Position numbers and translations under genes: made by a program. From an uncultured Rhizobiaceae group bacterium (lineage in GTDB: Bacteria; Pseudomonadota; Alphaproteobacteria; Rhizobiales; Rhizobiaceae), in NCBI GenBank assembly GCA_937958815.1, contig CALGMR010000006.1, positions 1 through 64,000 of the forward strand: a stretch of DNA of 64,000 nt, read 5' to 3'. Of this stretch, positions 29,923 to 39,926 are shown piece by piece. Within the stretch, counting starts at the first letter, position 1. Every line of letters begins with the position of its first letter. The notes beneath the pieces were generated by a model, which did not search any database, was not told the origin of the DNA, and saw nothing but the letters and a program-made list of their open reading frames with translations.

Positions 29923-32712
29923 TTAGGCAGTCTGTTCCAATTCGACTTCATCTTCGTCACCATTTGCCTTGCAAATGATGTTGAGGGTTTGCGCAACTGA
30001 CACCGGTGGCGAGAACAAGAAGCCCTGCATTTGATCGCACTCCAGTTCTTTCAACAAAGCGCGTTGACCTTCCGTCTCCACACCTTCAGCAACGATTGTC
30101 ATGCCAAGGCTCTTACCTAGATCAACAATTGCTTTTGCGATGCGATGATCGGATTTGTTGGCTTCAATTTCCTTGATGAACGCACGATCAACTTTCAGGC
30201 AATTCACCGGGAAATTTTGCAAATGAGTGAGCGAGGAATAGCCTGTTCCAAAGTCGTCAACGGCCACTCGTACACCGAGCTTGCTGATTTCTTTGAGGAT
30301 GAGTTTTGTCTCCTCAACGTTTTCAATCAGCATGTTTTCGGTGACTTCAATTTCCAATCGTTCAGCAGCCAAGCCGCTGTTGTCGAGCGCTTTTTGGATC
30401 ATGTCAACGACGTCGCACCGGGCAAATTGCACGGGAGAAATATTGACTGACACACTCAGCGGCTTACCCTGAACAAGTGGCCATTCGCTTGCAAGTTGGC
30501 AGGCATTGTTCACGAGGGTTTCGCTCAATTGAACAATCAGGCCTGTGCTTTCTGCAATGGGAATGAACTCGTCTGGCATCAACATGCCGTGCACTGGGTG
30601 TTCCCAACGCATCAAGGCTTCAAAACCATTCAATTGGCTATCACGCAACGAAATCAAAGGCTGGTAGTGGGCGAAGAACTCATCGCGCTCAATGCCTGCC
30701 CTCATATCTGTTTCTAGGTCCCGACGTCTTTGGGCACGGTCTTGCATGGATTGATGGAAGCGCACGCAACGCCCCTTGCCACGCGCCTTTGCATCGTAAA
30801 GAGCCATGTCGGCTTTCAAGATCAGTTCATCCAAGCTCTCGCCATCTTGTGGATAGACAGCAGCACCAATGGAGATACCAACAAAGAGTTCTAGCTCGTC
30901 AAGTTGGATAACTTCGTTGATCGCTTTGATGATCTCATTGACTGTATCGTCTGGATCACTGCCATCGGCCAGGCCAGGCAGCATGAGTACAAATTCATCG
31001 CCACCAAAGCGTGAAACCGTTGCATCAACTCCCGCGTGATCCAACAGTCTTGTGGCAATGGACTGCAAGACCAAATCGCCAGCATGGTGGCCAAACCCAT
31101 CATTGATCGCTTTAAAACCGTCCAGGTCTGAATACAAAATGGTGATTTTTTCACCGCTTTCGGCCGCTTTTTCAATAGCCTGTCTGGTGGCTTCGCAGAA
31201 GGACTTGCGGCTGCTGAGCTGGGTCAATTGATCAAATGCGCCCAATTCTTCGATTTCAGATTGGGCTTTTGCGTAGTTCAAACTTGTTGTTTTCGCGTTT
31301 GCCACAATCCGGGTCAAAGCGTTTAACTGGGTGTTTGGGTCAATTGTGGAATCCGAGACTTCATCGGTCAATTTGTTGACACCCGATTCCAGCACTGCCT
31401 GGTCTTTGAGCAATTGTTCAGCGCCAACACTGTCAAACTCATCATCGTGTTCAGCCAAATTGAGGCCGATTTGTTCAGCTTCGGGTGAAACACGCACCTT
31501 GACGAACATAGCGATCACTTTGAGGGCAACAAACGTAACTGCAAAAGACCAAACGAATGCCATGGTCGACCCACCAACCTGGATCAACAACTGTTCAAGG
31601 CGCGAGCCGGTCAAAAATTCTGAAGCGGCAAAAATGGCAACCAGGAGTGTGCCAACGAAGCCTGAGCCCAAATGGACAGCAATGGCATCAACTGGATCAT
31701 CTACGCGAAGTTTTTTGCTCAACAAATCTGCCGAGTAAACCGCTGTCAGACCACCCGCCAACCCGATAGCAGCAGCGGCATACATGTTTACAAAGGCGCA
31801 GCCAGCTGTAATTGCAACGAGGCCGCCCAAAATACCATTGGCAGATGTGCGTGGATGAGTTTTGCCCTTGGATCGGATTGCCGAATAAATAAGACCAGCC
31901 GCACCACCAAAACTAAATGCCACAATCGTGTTGAGAACGATTTGAGAAAACAAAGGTGAGTTAGGGTTCGCCGCCCCAGCGTTGAAGCCGATCCAACCGA
32001 TCATCAAAACCATTGTGCCAAAATTGCTGAGCACTGTGGAATGACCGCGAATTTTTGAAATTGACCCATCAGCTTTATAACGTCCGAGGCGAGGTCCGAG
32101 AACCAAGGCCGCGGCCAATGCGGCCCCTCCCCCGATCACATGGACAACCGTGGAGCCAGCATAATCCAGAAACCCAAGGTCGGCCAAGAATGCAGGGTTG
32201 TCAGGAATGAGCGTATTGCCCCAAGCCAAATGGCCAAAAACCGGGTAGATCAAACCAGCCATACAGAAAATCAGAAGAAGGTACGCGCTGAAATTCATAC
32301 GCTCGGACACAGCACCTGAAATAATCGTTGCAGCGGTTGCGCAAAATGCAAACTGATACATGAACATGAGACGTGTTTTCACATCGCTCAGTTCATAGCC
32401 GCCGAAACCGAAGAGACCTGATGAACCAGCGCCAAACATAATCGGCGCACCGATCAACAAGAACACACATCCGCAAACGATGAGATCGGTGATGTTCTTT
32501 TGCGCCACATTGATGGTGTTTTTTGAGCGAACATTGCCCGCTTCCAACATCAGGAAGCCTGCTTGCATAAACAAAACCATGATTGTGGCTGTCATGAGCC
32601 AGAGGTTTTCAATTGCTCCCAAAGCCGCAAGTGCCGGGTCTAATGAAAAAGATGGTTGAACCGATCCGCGCAATTCTAACATAGTACTCAACTCGGGCAT
32701 GCGCATACACAA
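29923..32712 (-). CDS. ammonium transporter (Amt) fused to GGDEF (diguanylate cyclase) and EAL (c-di-GMP phosphodiesterase) domains
   Basis: Amt: GFLMLEAGNVRSKNTINVAQKNITD, DYAGSTVVHVIGG, DDPVDAIAVHLGSG; GGDEF: SRFGGDEFVLMLPG (30991-31005); EAL: GFEALMRWEHP (30601-30621), VTENMLIEN, VDDFGTGYSSLTHL, LKVDRAFI, VAEGVETEGQ. Alternative starts at 32700 and 32682. Confidence 0.95.
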   Translation of the reverse strand: MCMRMPELSTMLELRGSVQPSFSLDPALAALGAIENLWLMTATIMVLFMQAGFLMLEAGNVRSKNTINVAQKNITDLIVCGCVFLLIGAPIMFGAGSSGLFGFGGYELSDVKTRLMFMYQFAFCATAATIISGAVSERMNFSAYLLLIFCMAGLIYPVFGHLAWGNTLIPDNPAFLADLGFLDYAGSTVVHVIGGGAALAAALVLGPRLGRYKADGSISKIRGHSTVLSNFGTMVLMIGWIGFNAGAANPNSPLFSQIVLNTIVAFSFGGAAGLIYSAIRSKGKTHPRTSANGILGGLVAITAGCAFVNMYAAAAIGLAGGLTAVYSADLLSKKLRVDDPVDAIAVHLGSGFVGTLLVAIFAASEFLTGSRLEQLLIQVGGSTMAFVWSFAVTFVALKVIAMFVKVRVSPEAEQIGLNLAEHDDEFDSVGAEQLLKDQAVLESGVNKLTDEVSDSTIDPNTQLNALTRIVANAKTTSLNYAKAQSEIEELGAFDQLTQLSSRKSFCEATRQAIEKAAESGEKITILYSDLDGFKAINDGFGHHAGDLVLQSIATRLLDHAGVDATVSRFGGDEFVLMLPGLADGSDPDDTVNEIIKAINEVIQLDELELFVGISIGAAVYPQDGESLDELILKADMALYDAKARGKGRCVRFHQSMQDRAQRRRDLETDMRAGIERDEFFAHYQPLISLRDSQLNGFEALMRWEHPVHGMLMPDEFIPIAESTGLIVQLSETLVNNACQLASEWPLVQGKPLSVSVNISPVQFARCDVVDMIQKALDNSGLAAERLEIEVTENMLIENVEETKLILKEISKLGVRVAVDDFGTGYSSLTHLQNFPVNCLKVDRAFIKEIEANKSDHRIAKAIVDLGKSLGMTIVAEGVETEGQRALLKELECDQMQGFLFSPPVSVAQTLNIICKANGDEDEVELEQTA

Positions 32713-32760
32713 ACGCGCGCAACCCCCTCCCGCTGAGAGAAGTGCTAAATACTTATAGTT

Positions 32761-32779
32761 AAAATAGAGTTTCTATTTT
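32761..32779. promoter_or_regulatory. AT-rich perfect dyad upstream of amt-GGDEF-EAL (possible operator)
   Basis: AAAATAG-agttt-CTATTTT, 7-bp perfect arms, 49 bp upstream of the 32712 start. Confidence 0.4.
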
Positions 32780-32814
32780 GGTGGGCGAAAACCTTAAGCT
32801 TTACCCATGTCAAA

Positions 32815-33801
32815 CTAGAACTTTGCTTCGCTGTCGACATGTCGCCCGTCAATCCAGCGGATTGTGCCTGATGATGAGCGCATGACCACTGTGTGGGTAT
32901 AGATGCCATCGTTTGCAAACCGCACACCTTTCAGCATGTTTCCATCAGTAACACCGGTCGCTGCAAACAATACATCGCCCGAAGCCATTTCTTCCATGGA
33001 GTAAGCTTTGTTCGGATCAGTCACACCCATTTTGGCGGCGCGCGCGGCTTTCTCTTCGGTATCGAGTATCAAACGGCCCTGCATTTGACCGCCAGTGCAA
33101 CGCAAAGCAGCAGCAGCAAGCACGCCCTCTGGTGCTCCACCGATCCCCATATAGAGATCTATGCCCGTCGCATCAGGTTCTGTGGTGTGGATAATGCCAG
33201 CCACGTCGCCATCTCCGATCAAACGAACAGGTGCGCCTGCCGCACGAATTTCTGCGATCAAATCAGCATGGCGCGCGCGATCCATCACACATGTGGACAC
33301 TTCAGAAACTTTGACGCCTTTTGCCTTGGCCACGGCGTGCAGGTTTTCGGTTGGTGTTGCGTCAATGTTGATCGTGCCTGCCGGATATCCAGGACCAATC
33401 GCGATCTTATCCATATAGACGTCTGGCGCGTAGAGAAGCTTGCCGCGATCCGCAATTGCAATAACCGCCAGTGAATTGGGTTGGTTTTTCGCGCAAATTG
33501 TTGTGCCTTCCAGCGGGTCCAGAGCAATATCTACGTCTGGGCCACCATATCCAACTTCTTCACCAATATAGAGCATCGGCGCTTCGTCACGCTCGCCCTC
33601 CCCGATCACAATGCGTCCGTTTATGGGCAGATTGTTCAATTCGGTGCGCATGGCATCCACAGCCACTTGGTCAGCTTTTTTCTCGTCTCCTTGCCCGCGC
33701 TCACGCGCAGCAGCGACAGCTGCGGCTTCAACCACCCGCGCCATTTCCATTGTCAACATCCGGTCCAGACGACCGCTTTGGCTTTTAGATGACATAGACA
33801 T
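32815..33801 (-). CDS. glpX: fructose-1,6-bisphosphatase class II
   Basis: RIVIGEGERDEAPMLYIGEEVG and DIALDPLEGTTICAKNQPNSLAVIA. Confidence 0.96.
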   Translation of the reverse strand: MSMSSKSQSGRLDRMLTMEMARVVEAAAVAAARERGQGDEKKADQVAVDAMRTELNNLPINGRIVIGEGERDEAPMLYIGEEVGYGGPDVDIALDPLEGTTICAKNQPNSLAVIAIADRGKLLYAPDVYMDKIAIGPGYPAGTINIDATPTENLHAVAKAKGVKVSEVSTCVMDRARHADLIAEIRAAGAPVRLIGDGDVAGIIHTTEPDATGIDLYMGIGGAPEGVLAAAALRCTGGQMQGRLILDTEEKAARAAKMGVTDPNKAYSMEEMASGDVLFAATGVTDGNMLKGVRFANDGIYTHTVVMRSSSGTIRWIDGRHVDSEAKF

Positions 33802-33921
33802 GAGATGTTCCTAGGTGGTTTGCCGCATTCGCTCCTGTTTATTCAAAGACATGCCGCAAACGCAACTTGATCTTCAAAACAAGGTTATCAGACCACAATT
33901 AAATCGATTGATGTCAATAAT

Positions 33922-35244
33922 TTAGGACAGTTTCTCAATTCTGATCATTTGAGCTTCACCAATAAGGCGTCCGTCAGAGCTCACGCCTTCCAACGCTGCC
34001 TTGATCGCCTGTTCGGTGGTTTCATGCGTCACGAGAATAATCGGGGCTTGGGTATTTTCGCCGCCAGACTTTGATTTTGGCTTCCGCTGCACGATGCTTT
34101 CCAACGAAATGTCCTGCTCTGCCATGCGTGTTGCAATGCTTGCCATTGTGCCCGGTTTGTCTTGCACCGTAAGGCGGATGAAGTACCCGCCTTCATGGGC
34201 GCGCATCTGCGAACGTTCGTGCGGCAGCAAAGAATGTGCTGGCTGACCGAGCGCTGGACCGTGTTGATGCCCGGGTTTCGATTTCGCAATATCACAAATG
34301 TCACCTGCGACTGCAGAAGCTGTGGCATCGCCACCCGCCCCTGGGCCAGACATCATCAAAGACCCAACCGTATCTGCTTCAATGGAGACAGCATTCGTGA
34401 CACCACCAATTTCGGCAATGGCTGAACCAAGCGGCACCATAGCAGGATGAACACGGCTTTCGACGCCGCTTGATGTTTTCGTGGCAACGCCCAGAAGTTT
34501 GATGCGATATCCCAGTTCACGCGCAGCTTCGATATCTTCAATGGTTATCTTTGTGATGCCCTCAAGATAAATCGCGTCGGGCGCAATGCGTGTTCCAAAC
34601 GCAAGGCTGGCCAGAATAGACAATTTGTGCGCGGTGTCGTTGCCCTCAATATCAAATGTCGGATCCGCCTCAGCAAAACCAAGATCTTGAGCGTCTTTCA
34701 AACAGGTTTCAAACGACAGGCCGTCATCTTCCATGCGCGTTAGAATATAGTTGCAAGTGCCGTTCAAAATTCCAAACACCCGCGTCACCGAATTGGCGGT
34801 GAGAGATTCACGCATGACTTTGATAATTGGAATGCCGCCTGCGACTGCAGCTTCATAATTTAAGAGCAGACCGTTTTGTTCGGCCATTTCGGCAAGTTCC
34901 ACACCGTGTTTGGCGAGCAGTGCTTTGTTTGCAGTGACAACATGTTTGCCACTTTCCAAAGCTGCTTTGACTGATGAATATGCAGGATCACCATCGCCGC
35001 CCATCAATTCAACATACACATCAATATCGTCGCTCTTGGCCAGAGCAACAGGGTCGTCGAACCATTTTGCGGAACTTACGTCGATGCCGCGATCTTTGTT
35101 TTTCGAACGCGCATTGACCCCCGTGATTGCAATGGCCTGGCCGCAACGGGTCGTCAACATTTCTTCTTTTTCTTGAACCATACGAACAAGGGCTGCACCC
35201 ACTGTTCCAAGACCTGCAATTCCAAGACGAAGATGATTGCTCAT
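33922..35244 (-). CDS. hom: homoserine dehydrogenase
   Basis: LRLGIAGLGTVGAALVRM, VVTANKALLAKHG, NGTCNYILTRME, C-terminal ACT domain. Confidence 0.96.
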   Translation of the reverse strand: MSNHLRLGIAGLGTVGAALVRMVQEKEEMLTTRCGQAIAITGVNARSKNKDRGIDVSSAKWFDDPVALAKSDDIDVYVELMGGDGDPAYSSVKAALESGKHVVTANKALLAKHGVELAEMAEQNGLLLNYEAAVAGGIPIIKVMRESLTANSVTRVFGILNGTCNYILTRMEDDGLSFETCLKDAQDLGFAEADPTFDIEGNDTAHKLSILASLAFGTRIAPDAIYLEGITKITIEDIEAARELGYRIKLLGVATKTSSGVESRVHPAMVPLGSAIAEIGGVTNAVSIEADTVGSLMMSGPGAGGDATASAVAGDICDIAKSKPGHQHGPALGQPAHSLLPHERSQMRAHEGGYFIRLTVQDKPGTMASIATRMAEQDISLESIVQRKPKSKSGGENTQAPIILVTHETTEQAIKAALEGVSSDGRLIGEAQMIRIEKLS

Positions 35245-35347
35245 AGCTGATATTTTTTCCGAAATGCGGGCGCGAACGAGCCCAAAGACATTGTCATTTC
35301 AATGCCTGTTTTGTTTGCGTTTTGCAATTGTTTGAGACGAGCGCTCG

Positions 35348-35713
35348 TTAAAAATTACGAGATTCAATTTCTCTTAAACGACGCCTTTTTTGGTCAGCAG
35401 CAAGTTTTTGCAATTCAGCAACTTCACGTTGATAAGTTGCCTGATTGTTTTGCGCCGCTTGTGCTGCGCTCGGGGCAGCATCTTGTGTCAATTCCGCTTT
35501 TGCCCGCGCGACTTCAGACTGAGACAATTGCTCAGTTGCAGGTTGCGGCTGATTATTAACACTGCCGAAGTCACCTGTGATTTTGGGCTGCCCTAAAGGC
35601 TGTGCTGTGCCCGTTGGGCTCAACAATTGCTCAGGGCTAGAGGTCACGCAGCCGGACAAGGCAATGCTTGAAAGAAGCACAAGGCCCGCAACACTGTAAT
35701 TTTTCAATCTCAT
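35348..35713 (-). CDS. small putative lipoprotein
   Basis: LLSSIALSGCVTSSPE lipobox; Ala/Gln-rich C-terminus. Confidence 0.65.
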   Translation of the reverse strand: MRLKNYSVAGLVLLSSIALSGCVTSSPEQLLSPTGTAQPLGQPKITGDFGSVNNQPQPATEQLSQSEVARAKAELTQDAAPSAAQAAQNNQATYQREVAELQKLAADQKRRRLREIESRNF

Positions 35714-35755
35714 GACACGGGCCTTAGCATTATATTGTGTTGGAACAAAGTTTGT

Positions 35756-36148
35756 TTACGCAAACACGGTTTGCCAAAACAAAACCACTGCCGCCACAGC
35801 ATAAAGCAAAATCACGGAAACCGTTCCACCAAACCGAAACGGCATTTTCGGATATTTATTGGTCATCCCAATGGGATGGGCAATTCGGCCCAAAACCAAA
35901 GCAATTCCGAAAATATGAAGAAGCCATGGCGCTGCGCCATTGGCCTCCATCAATCCCATGGCAATGAGAAGCAGCGGCGCGTTTTCTACAAAATTGCTTT
36001 GCGTGCGCATGCGACGGATGAGAACATCATTGCCACCGTCGCCAATACCAACCTTTGCAGCCTCCCTGCCCTTGATCACCCATGCAATAAGGGCAACGGC
36101 AATCAACATCAGGGGCGCAGCATAAAGTCCTGTTATCGGAAATGTCAT
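35756..36148 (-). CDS. MAPEG family membrane protein
   Basis: VLIRRMRTQSNFVENAPLLLIAMGLMEANGA...GRIAHPIGMTNKYPKMPFRFGGT. Confidence 0.88.
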   Translation of the reverse strand: MTFPITGLYAAPLMLIAVALIAWVIKGREAAKVGIGDGGNDVLIRRMRTQSNFVENAPLLLIAMGLMEANGAAPWLLHIFGIALVLGRIAHPIGMTNKYPKMPFRFGGTVSVILLYAVAAVVLFWQTVFA

Positions 36149-36153
36149 GAGGT

Positions 36154-37437
36154 TCAGATCTTTGCCAGAGCCTGATCAAGATCGGCGATCAGATCGTCCA
36201 CGCTTTCAATACCCACTGACAAACGCAAAACATCTGCGCCTGCACCAGCGGCAGCCTGTTGCTCATCATTCAACTGTCTGTGGGTTGTTGATGCAGGGTG
36301 AATGATCAAAGAACGGGTATCCCCGATATTGGCCAGGTGAGAGAAAATCTCCACGTTGGACACGACTGCGATGCCAGCGTCATATCCGCCTTTCACACCA
36401 AATGTGAACACAGCGCCTGCCCCTTTGGGCATATATTTTTGCTGCATGGCATGATGCTCATCATCTTTCAGACCAGCGTAAGACACCCACTCAACTTTGT
36501 CGTGGGCTTTCAAATGTTCGGCAACTTTCAAGGCGTTTTCGCAGTGGCGTTCCATGCGCAGAGCCAAAGTTTCGATACCTGCGATAATCTGGAACGCGTT
36601 GAATGGTGAAATTGCTGGGCCGAGATCACGCAGACCAAGCACGCGACATGCAATTGCAAATGCGAAATTGCCAAATGTTTCGGCCAGCACCATGCCGTTA
36701 TATTCTTCGCGCGGCTGGGTGAGGATTGGGAAGCGATCATCTTTCGCCCAATCAAACGTGCCGCCATCCACAATGATACCACCCATGGAATTGCCGTGAC
36801 CGCCAAGGAATTTCGTAAGCGATTCCACAACGATGTCTGCACCATGTTCAATCGGACGGCACAGATATGGTGTTGCCATTGTGTTGTCGACGATCAGTGG
36901 AATGTGATGCTTCTTGGCAACCGCAGCGATGCCTGCAATGTCCATCACCACACCGCCCGGGTTGGCAAGGCTTTCGATGAAGATTGCTTTTGTTTTCTTG
37001 GTGATCTGCGCCTCGAAATCTGCAGGGGCAAGACCTTCCGCCCATTTCACATGCCAATCAAAACTTTTGAACGACTGACCGAACTGGTTGATGGAACCGC
37101 CATAGAGTTTCTTCGCAGCAACAAATTCATCGCCTGGCTGCATCAAAGCATGCATGACCAAAAGTTGTGCCGCGTGACCGGAAGAAACCGCGAGAGCCGC
37201 CGTGCCACCTTCAAGGGCTGCAACACGTTCTTCGAGAACCGCAGTGGTTGGGTTCGTGATGCGTGTGTAAATGTTGCCGAAAGCTTGAAGGCCAAACAAA
37301 GATGCTGCATGGTCCACATCATCAAACACGAAAGAGGCTGTTTGATAAATCGGCGTGATGCGCGCGCCTGTGGCCGGATCAGGCTGTGCGCCTGCGTGAA
37401 TGGCCAATGTGTCAAAACCGGGTTCGCGGTTGCTCAT
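36154..37437 (-). CDS. metY: O-acetylhomoserine aminocarboxypropyltransferase / sulfhydrylase
   Basis: [53 protein letters not shown] lysine, [17 protein letters not shown]. Confidence 0.93.
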   Translation of the reverse strand: MSNREPGFDTLAIHAGAQPDPATGARITPIYQTASFVFDDVDHAASLFGLQAFGNIYTRITNPTTAVLEERVAALEGGTAALAVSSGHAAQLLVMHALMQPGDEFVAAKKLYGGSINQFGQSFKSFDWHVKWAEGLAPADFEAQITKKTKAIFIESLANPGGVVMDIAGIAAVAKKHHIPLIVDNTMATPYLCRPIEHGADIVVESLTKFLGGHGNSMGGIIVDGGTFDWAKDDRFPILTQPREEYNGMVLAETFGNFAFAIACRVLGLRDLGPAISPFNAFQIIAGIETLALRMERHCENALKVAEHLKAHDKVEWVSYAGLKDDEHHAMQQKYMPKGAGAVFTFGVKGGYDAGIAVVSNVEIFSHLANIGDTRSLIIHPASTTHRQLNDEQQAAAGAGADVLRLSVGIESVDDLIADLDQALAKI

Positions 37438-37773
37438 AATAGTGTCTCCCTAATGACCGCACATGCGCGGCCTAAAACTGATTAAGCTGTTATCAGCGAA
37501 GTTGCGCCGCAGGGCAAGGCAGGGTTTGTTTAAGACCGTGCTGAAGGGCAATAGATTTGCGTGATGGCCGCGGAAGGCGCAAAATTGTTTCGGTTGGTCT
37601 TTTGTGCGGCTTACGGCAGGAATGCGGACAAAGTGACTAAAGCAAGCCTGTCGCTGGCAGCACAACGTTGCATATATTCACTTATGCGACTTGCAGAAAA
37701 ATGCTATGGAAATTTGTCCGCCCATCCCTAACCGAAAACACTATTTGTGCCAAAACCCCTCAATGAGTGCGTA

Positions 37774-38226
37774 ATGAATGCACCTGAACGGCCAGAATAC
37801 GCGTCTGCGCTGGAAGCGCTTGAGCCGATCTTGTATGACTTGCCACCAGTCATTATTGCAATAGATGGTAGGGCTGGAACTGGGAAGACAACACTAGGAC
37901 GCTTTTTGTCTTGGAGATTCAACGTTTCTCTTTTGGAAACAGATTTGTTCCTAATTAAAGGTCAAAACGCTTTCATCTATAGAAATGCAGCGATTAAGAA
38001 AGTCATTCTATCTCGGATAAATAGTTGCCGCCCGATTATTGTTGAAGGGGTTGTTTCACTTAGCTTGTTGAAGAAACTCAACTTTGACACTGCTTTTCAT
38101 GTGCGGGTCGAATGCAATGACAGCGATTGTTCACCTTGGATGAATGAATTATGGGATATATACGCCTCTGAATTTACGTCAAAAATATCGGCAAGTTTAA
38201 CTCTTGATCTTCCAGTCAACACCTAA
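37774..38226 (+). CDS. small uridine-kinase-like P-loop NTPase
   Basis: VIIAIDGRAGTGKTTLGRFL Walker A, LLETDLF, RPIIVEGVVSL; ATG start assumed (GTG at 37747 possible). Confidence 0.7.
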   Translation: MNAPERPEYASALEALEPILYDLPPVIIAIDGRAGTGKTTLGRFLSWRFNVSLLETDLFLIKGQNAFIYRNAAIKKVILSRINSCRPIIVEGVVSLSLLKKLNFDTAFHVRVECNDSDCSPWMNELWDIYASEFTSKISASLTLDLPVNT

Positions 38227-38394
38227 GAACAATGCAAAACACTGACTGGGGCAGAGACATCTGAGACGCAGATAATTTGTCGCAAAAACCATCCTTTCAA
38301 CAACGGCATCTCCAGAGCAGCCATATCAATTATTTTCCTGTCGCAAATGGTACTCGCAAGACTTATTAACACCGACACTTCGACCTCAAATCGC

Positions 38395-38916
38395 TCACTC
38401 ATCCCGCAATCCAAAATGCTGAAAACCCTTCGCCAATTTCGGCTTTTTGCTTGAGATTGTGCGGCGGTTGAAGCCTGTCCAAGCTATTTCTCCGCACAGG
38501 CGCGCGTATTCGATTTTGGGGCAACGGTTTTGGACAACCTTGATGCCTTTGGCTTCCAGTTGCGCTGCAATATCGTCGTCACGAATGCCCAGTTGCAGCC
38601 ACACGACTTTCGGACGTTCCGGCATTTGGAAAATTTCCTCAACAATGCCTGGCAACGCTTCGGGCTTGCGGAAAATATCCACCATGTGGACGCTTTGGGG
38701 AAGTTCGGCGAGGCTTGCATACGTCATCGCGCCTGCGATTTGCTTTCCCGCCTGCCCCGGATTGATGGGGAAAACATCATAGTCTTTGCTGACCATATAT
38801 TTGACCACGAAAAATGATGGGCGCACCTGATTGGCGCTGGCACCGATGACCGCAATGGATTTTACGGATTTTAGAATATCGCGCAGATAGGCATCATCAT
38901 AATTGTCGTGGTTCAT
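38395..38916 (-). CDS. CoA-binding (Rossmann) domain protein
   Basis: SVKSIAVIGASANQVRPSFFVVKYMVSKDYDVFPINPGQAGKQIAG; VVWLQLGIRDD; VVQNRCPKIEYARL. Confidence 0.9.
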   Translation of the reverse strand: MNHDNYDDAYLRDILKSVKSIAVIGASANQVRPSFFVVKYMVSKDYDVFPINPGQAGKQIAGAMTYASLAELPQSVHMVDIFRKPEALPGIVEEIFQMPERPKVVWLQLGIRDDDIAAQLEAKGIKVVQNRCPKIEYARLCGEIAWTGFNRRTISSKKPKLAKGFQHFGLRDE

Positions 38917-38925
38917 CAGGTGGGC

Positions 38926-39756
38926 CTACTCGTCTTGCCATTCGGGTGTGCGATCTTCTAAAAACGCACCAATGCCTTCTTCGGCATCTTTGGCCAACAG
39001 GTTTTGGGTCATCACTTCGGCGGTGTGTGCGTAGGCATCGGCCAAGCCCATATCCGCTTGTTGATAAAACGCCTGTTTGCCGACTTTGAGCGTGTGGCTC
39101 GATTTTTTTGCGATGTTGCGCGCATATTGCAGCGTGACCTTTTGCAAATAATCGACCGGCACCACGCGATTGATCAGGCCAATTTCACGAGCATGGCTTG
39201 GGGTAATCGCCTCCCCCGTCAACAACATTTCCATGGCGTGTTTGCGCAGCACATTGCGCGACAAGGCCACCATGGGTGTTGAACAAAAAAGACCAATGTG
39301 AACGCCAGGTGTGCAGAAAGTTGCGTCTTCACTGGCAATCGCAAGATCACAGGACGCCACCAGCTGACAGCCTGCAGCGGTCGCCAAGCCGTTGACTTCA
39401 GCAATCACGGGCTTGGGGTGGTTCACAATCGACTGCATGACAGTGGCGCATGTTTCCATGAGCGTCTTGAAATAAGCCGCCCCTTTGTCATCGTCTCCGC
39501 GGTGAGGTGTCAGCTCTTTCAAATCGTGACCAGCGCAAAACAGATGTCCATTGGCCGCCAAAATGATCACGCGGGTTTCCGCATCTTGTTCTGCTTCATC
39601 AAGTGCAGACTGGAGACGAGCGAGCATCTCTTCCGACAGTGTATTTGCTGGCGGATTGTTTAAAACCAAACGCAGAACGCCGCCTTCCAGCTTTTGAATG
39701 GCCAAAGGTGTGCCGTCGAGAACTTCCGGTGTTTTGATCTTGAGAATTTCAGCCAC
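38926..39756 (-). CDS. enoyl-CoA hydratase
   Basis: GHLFCAGHDLKELTPHR and NGLATAAGCQLVASCDLAIASEDATFCTPGVHIG. Confidence 0.92.
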   Translation of the reverse strand: MAEILKIKTPEVLDGTPLAIQKLEGGVLRLVLNNPPANTLSEEMLARLQSALDEAEQDAETRVIILAANGHLFCAGHDLKELTPHRGDDDKGAAYFKTLMETCATVMQSIVNHPKPVIAEVNGLATAAGCQLVASCDLAIASEDATFCTPGVHIGLFCSTPMVALSRNVLRKHAMEMLLTGEAITPSHAREIGLINRVVPVDYLQKVTLQYARNIAKKSSHTLKVGKQAFYQQADMGLADAYAHTAEVMTQNLLAKDAEEGIGAFLEDRTPEWQDE

Positions 39757-39926
39757 AACAAAGGTTCCTCAATTATTCGATTGCCTCACCTCTAGATTGT
39801 TGCAAATCTCAACGCAACAAAATGAGGATTCTTGAATATGTCAGACACAACTGTGTTGAGAAAAGTCGGGCGCATCGAGTGCATATTCTTAAATCGAGCA
39901 TTTCATCTAAAGGGATAGGTCAAATC

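Noticed and set aside
36796-37485. 229-aa ORF antisense to metY
   Set aside because: Entirely within the conserved metY gene on the other strand; Cys/His/Arg-rich low-quality translation.
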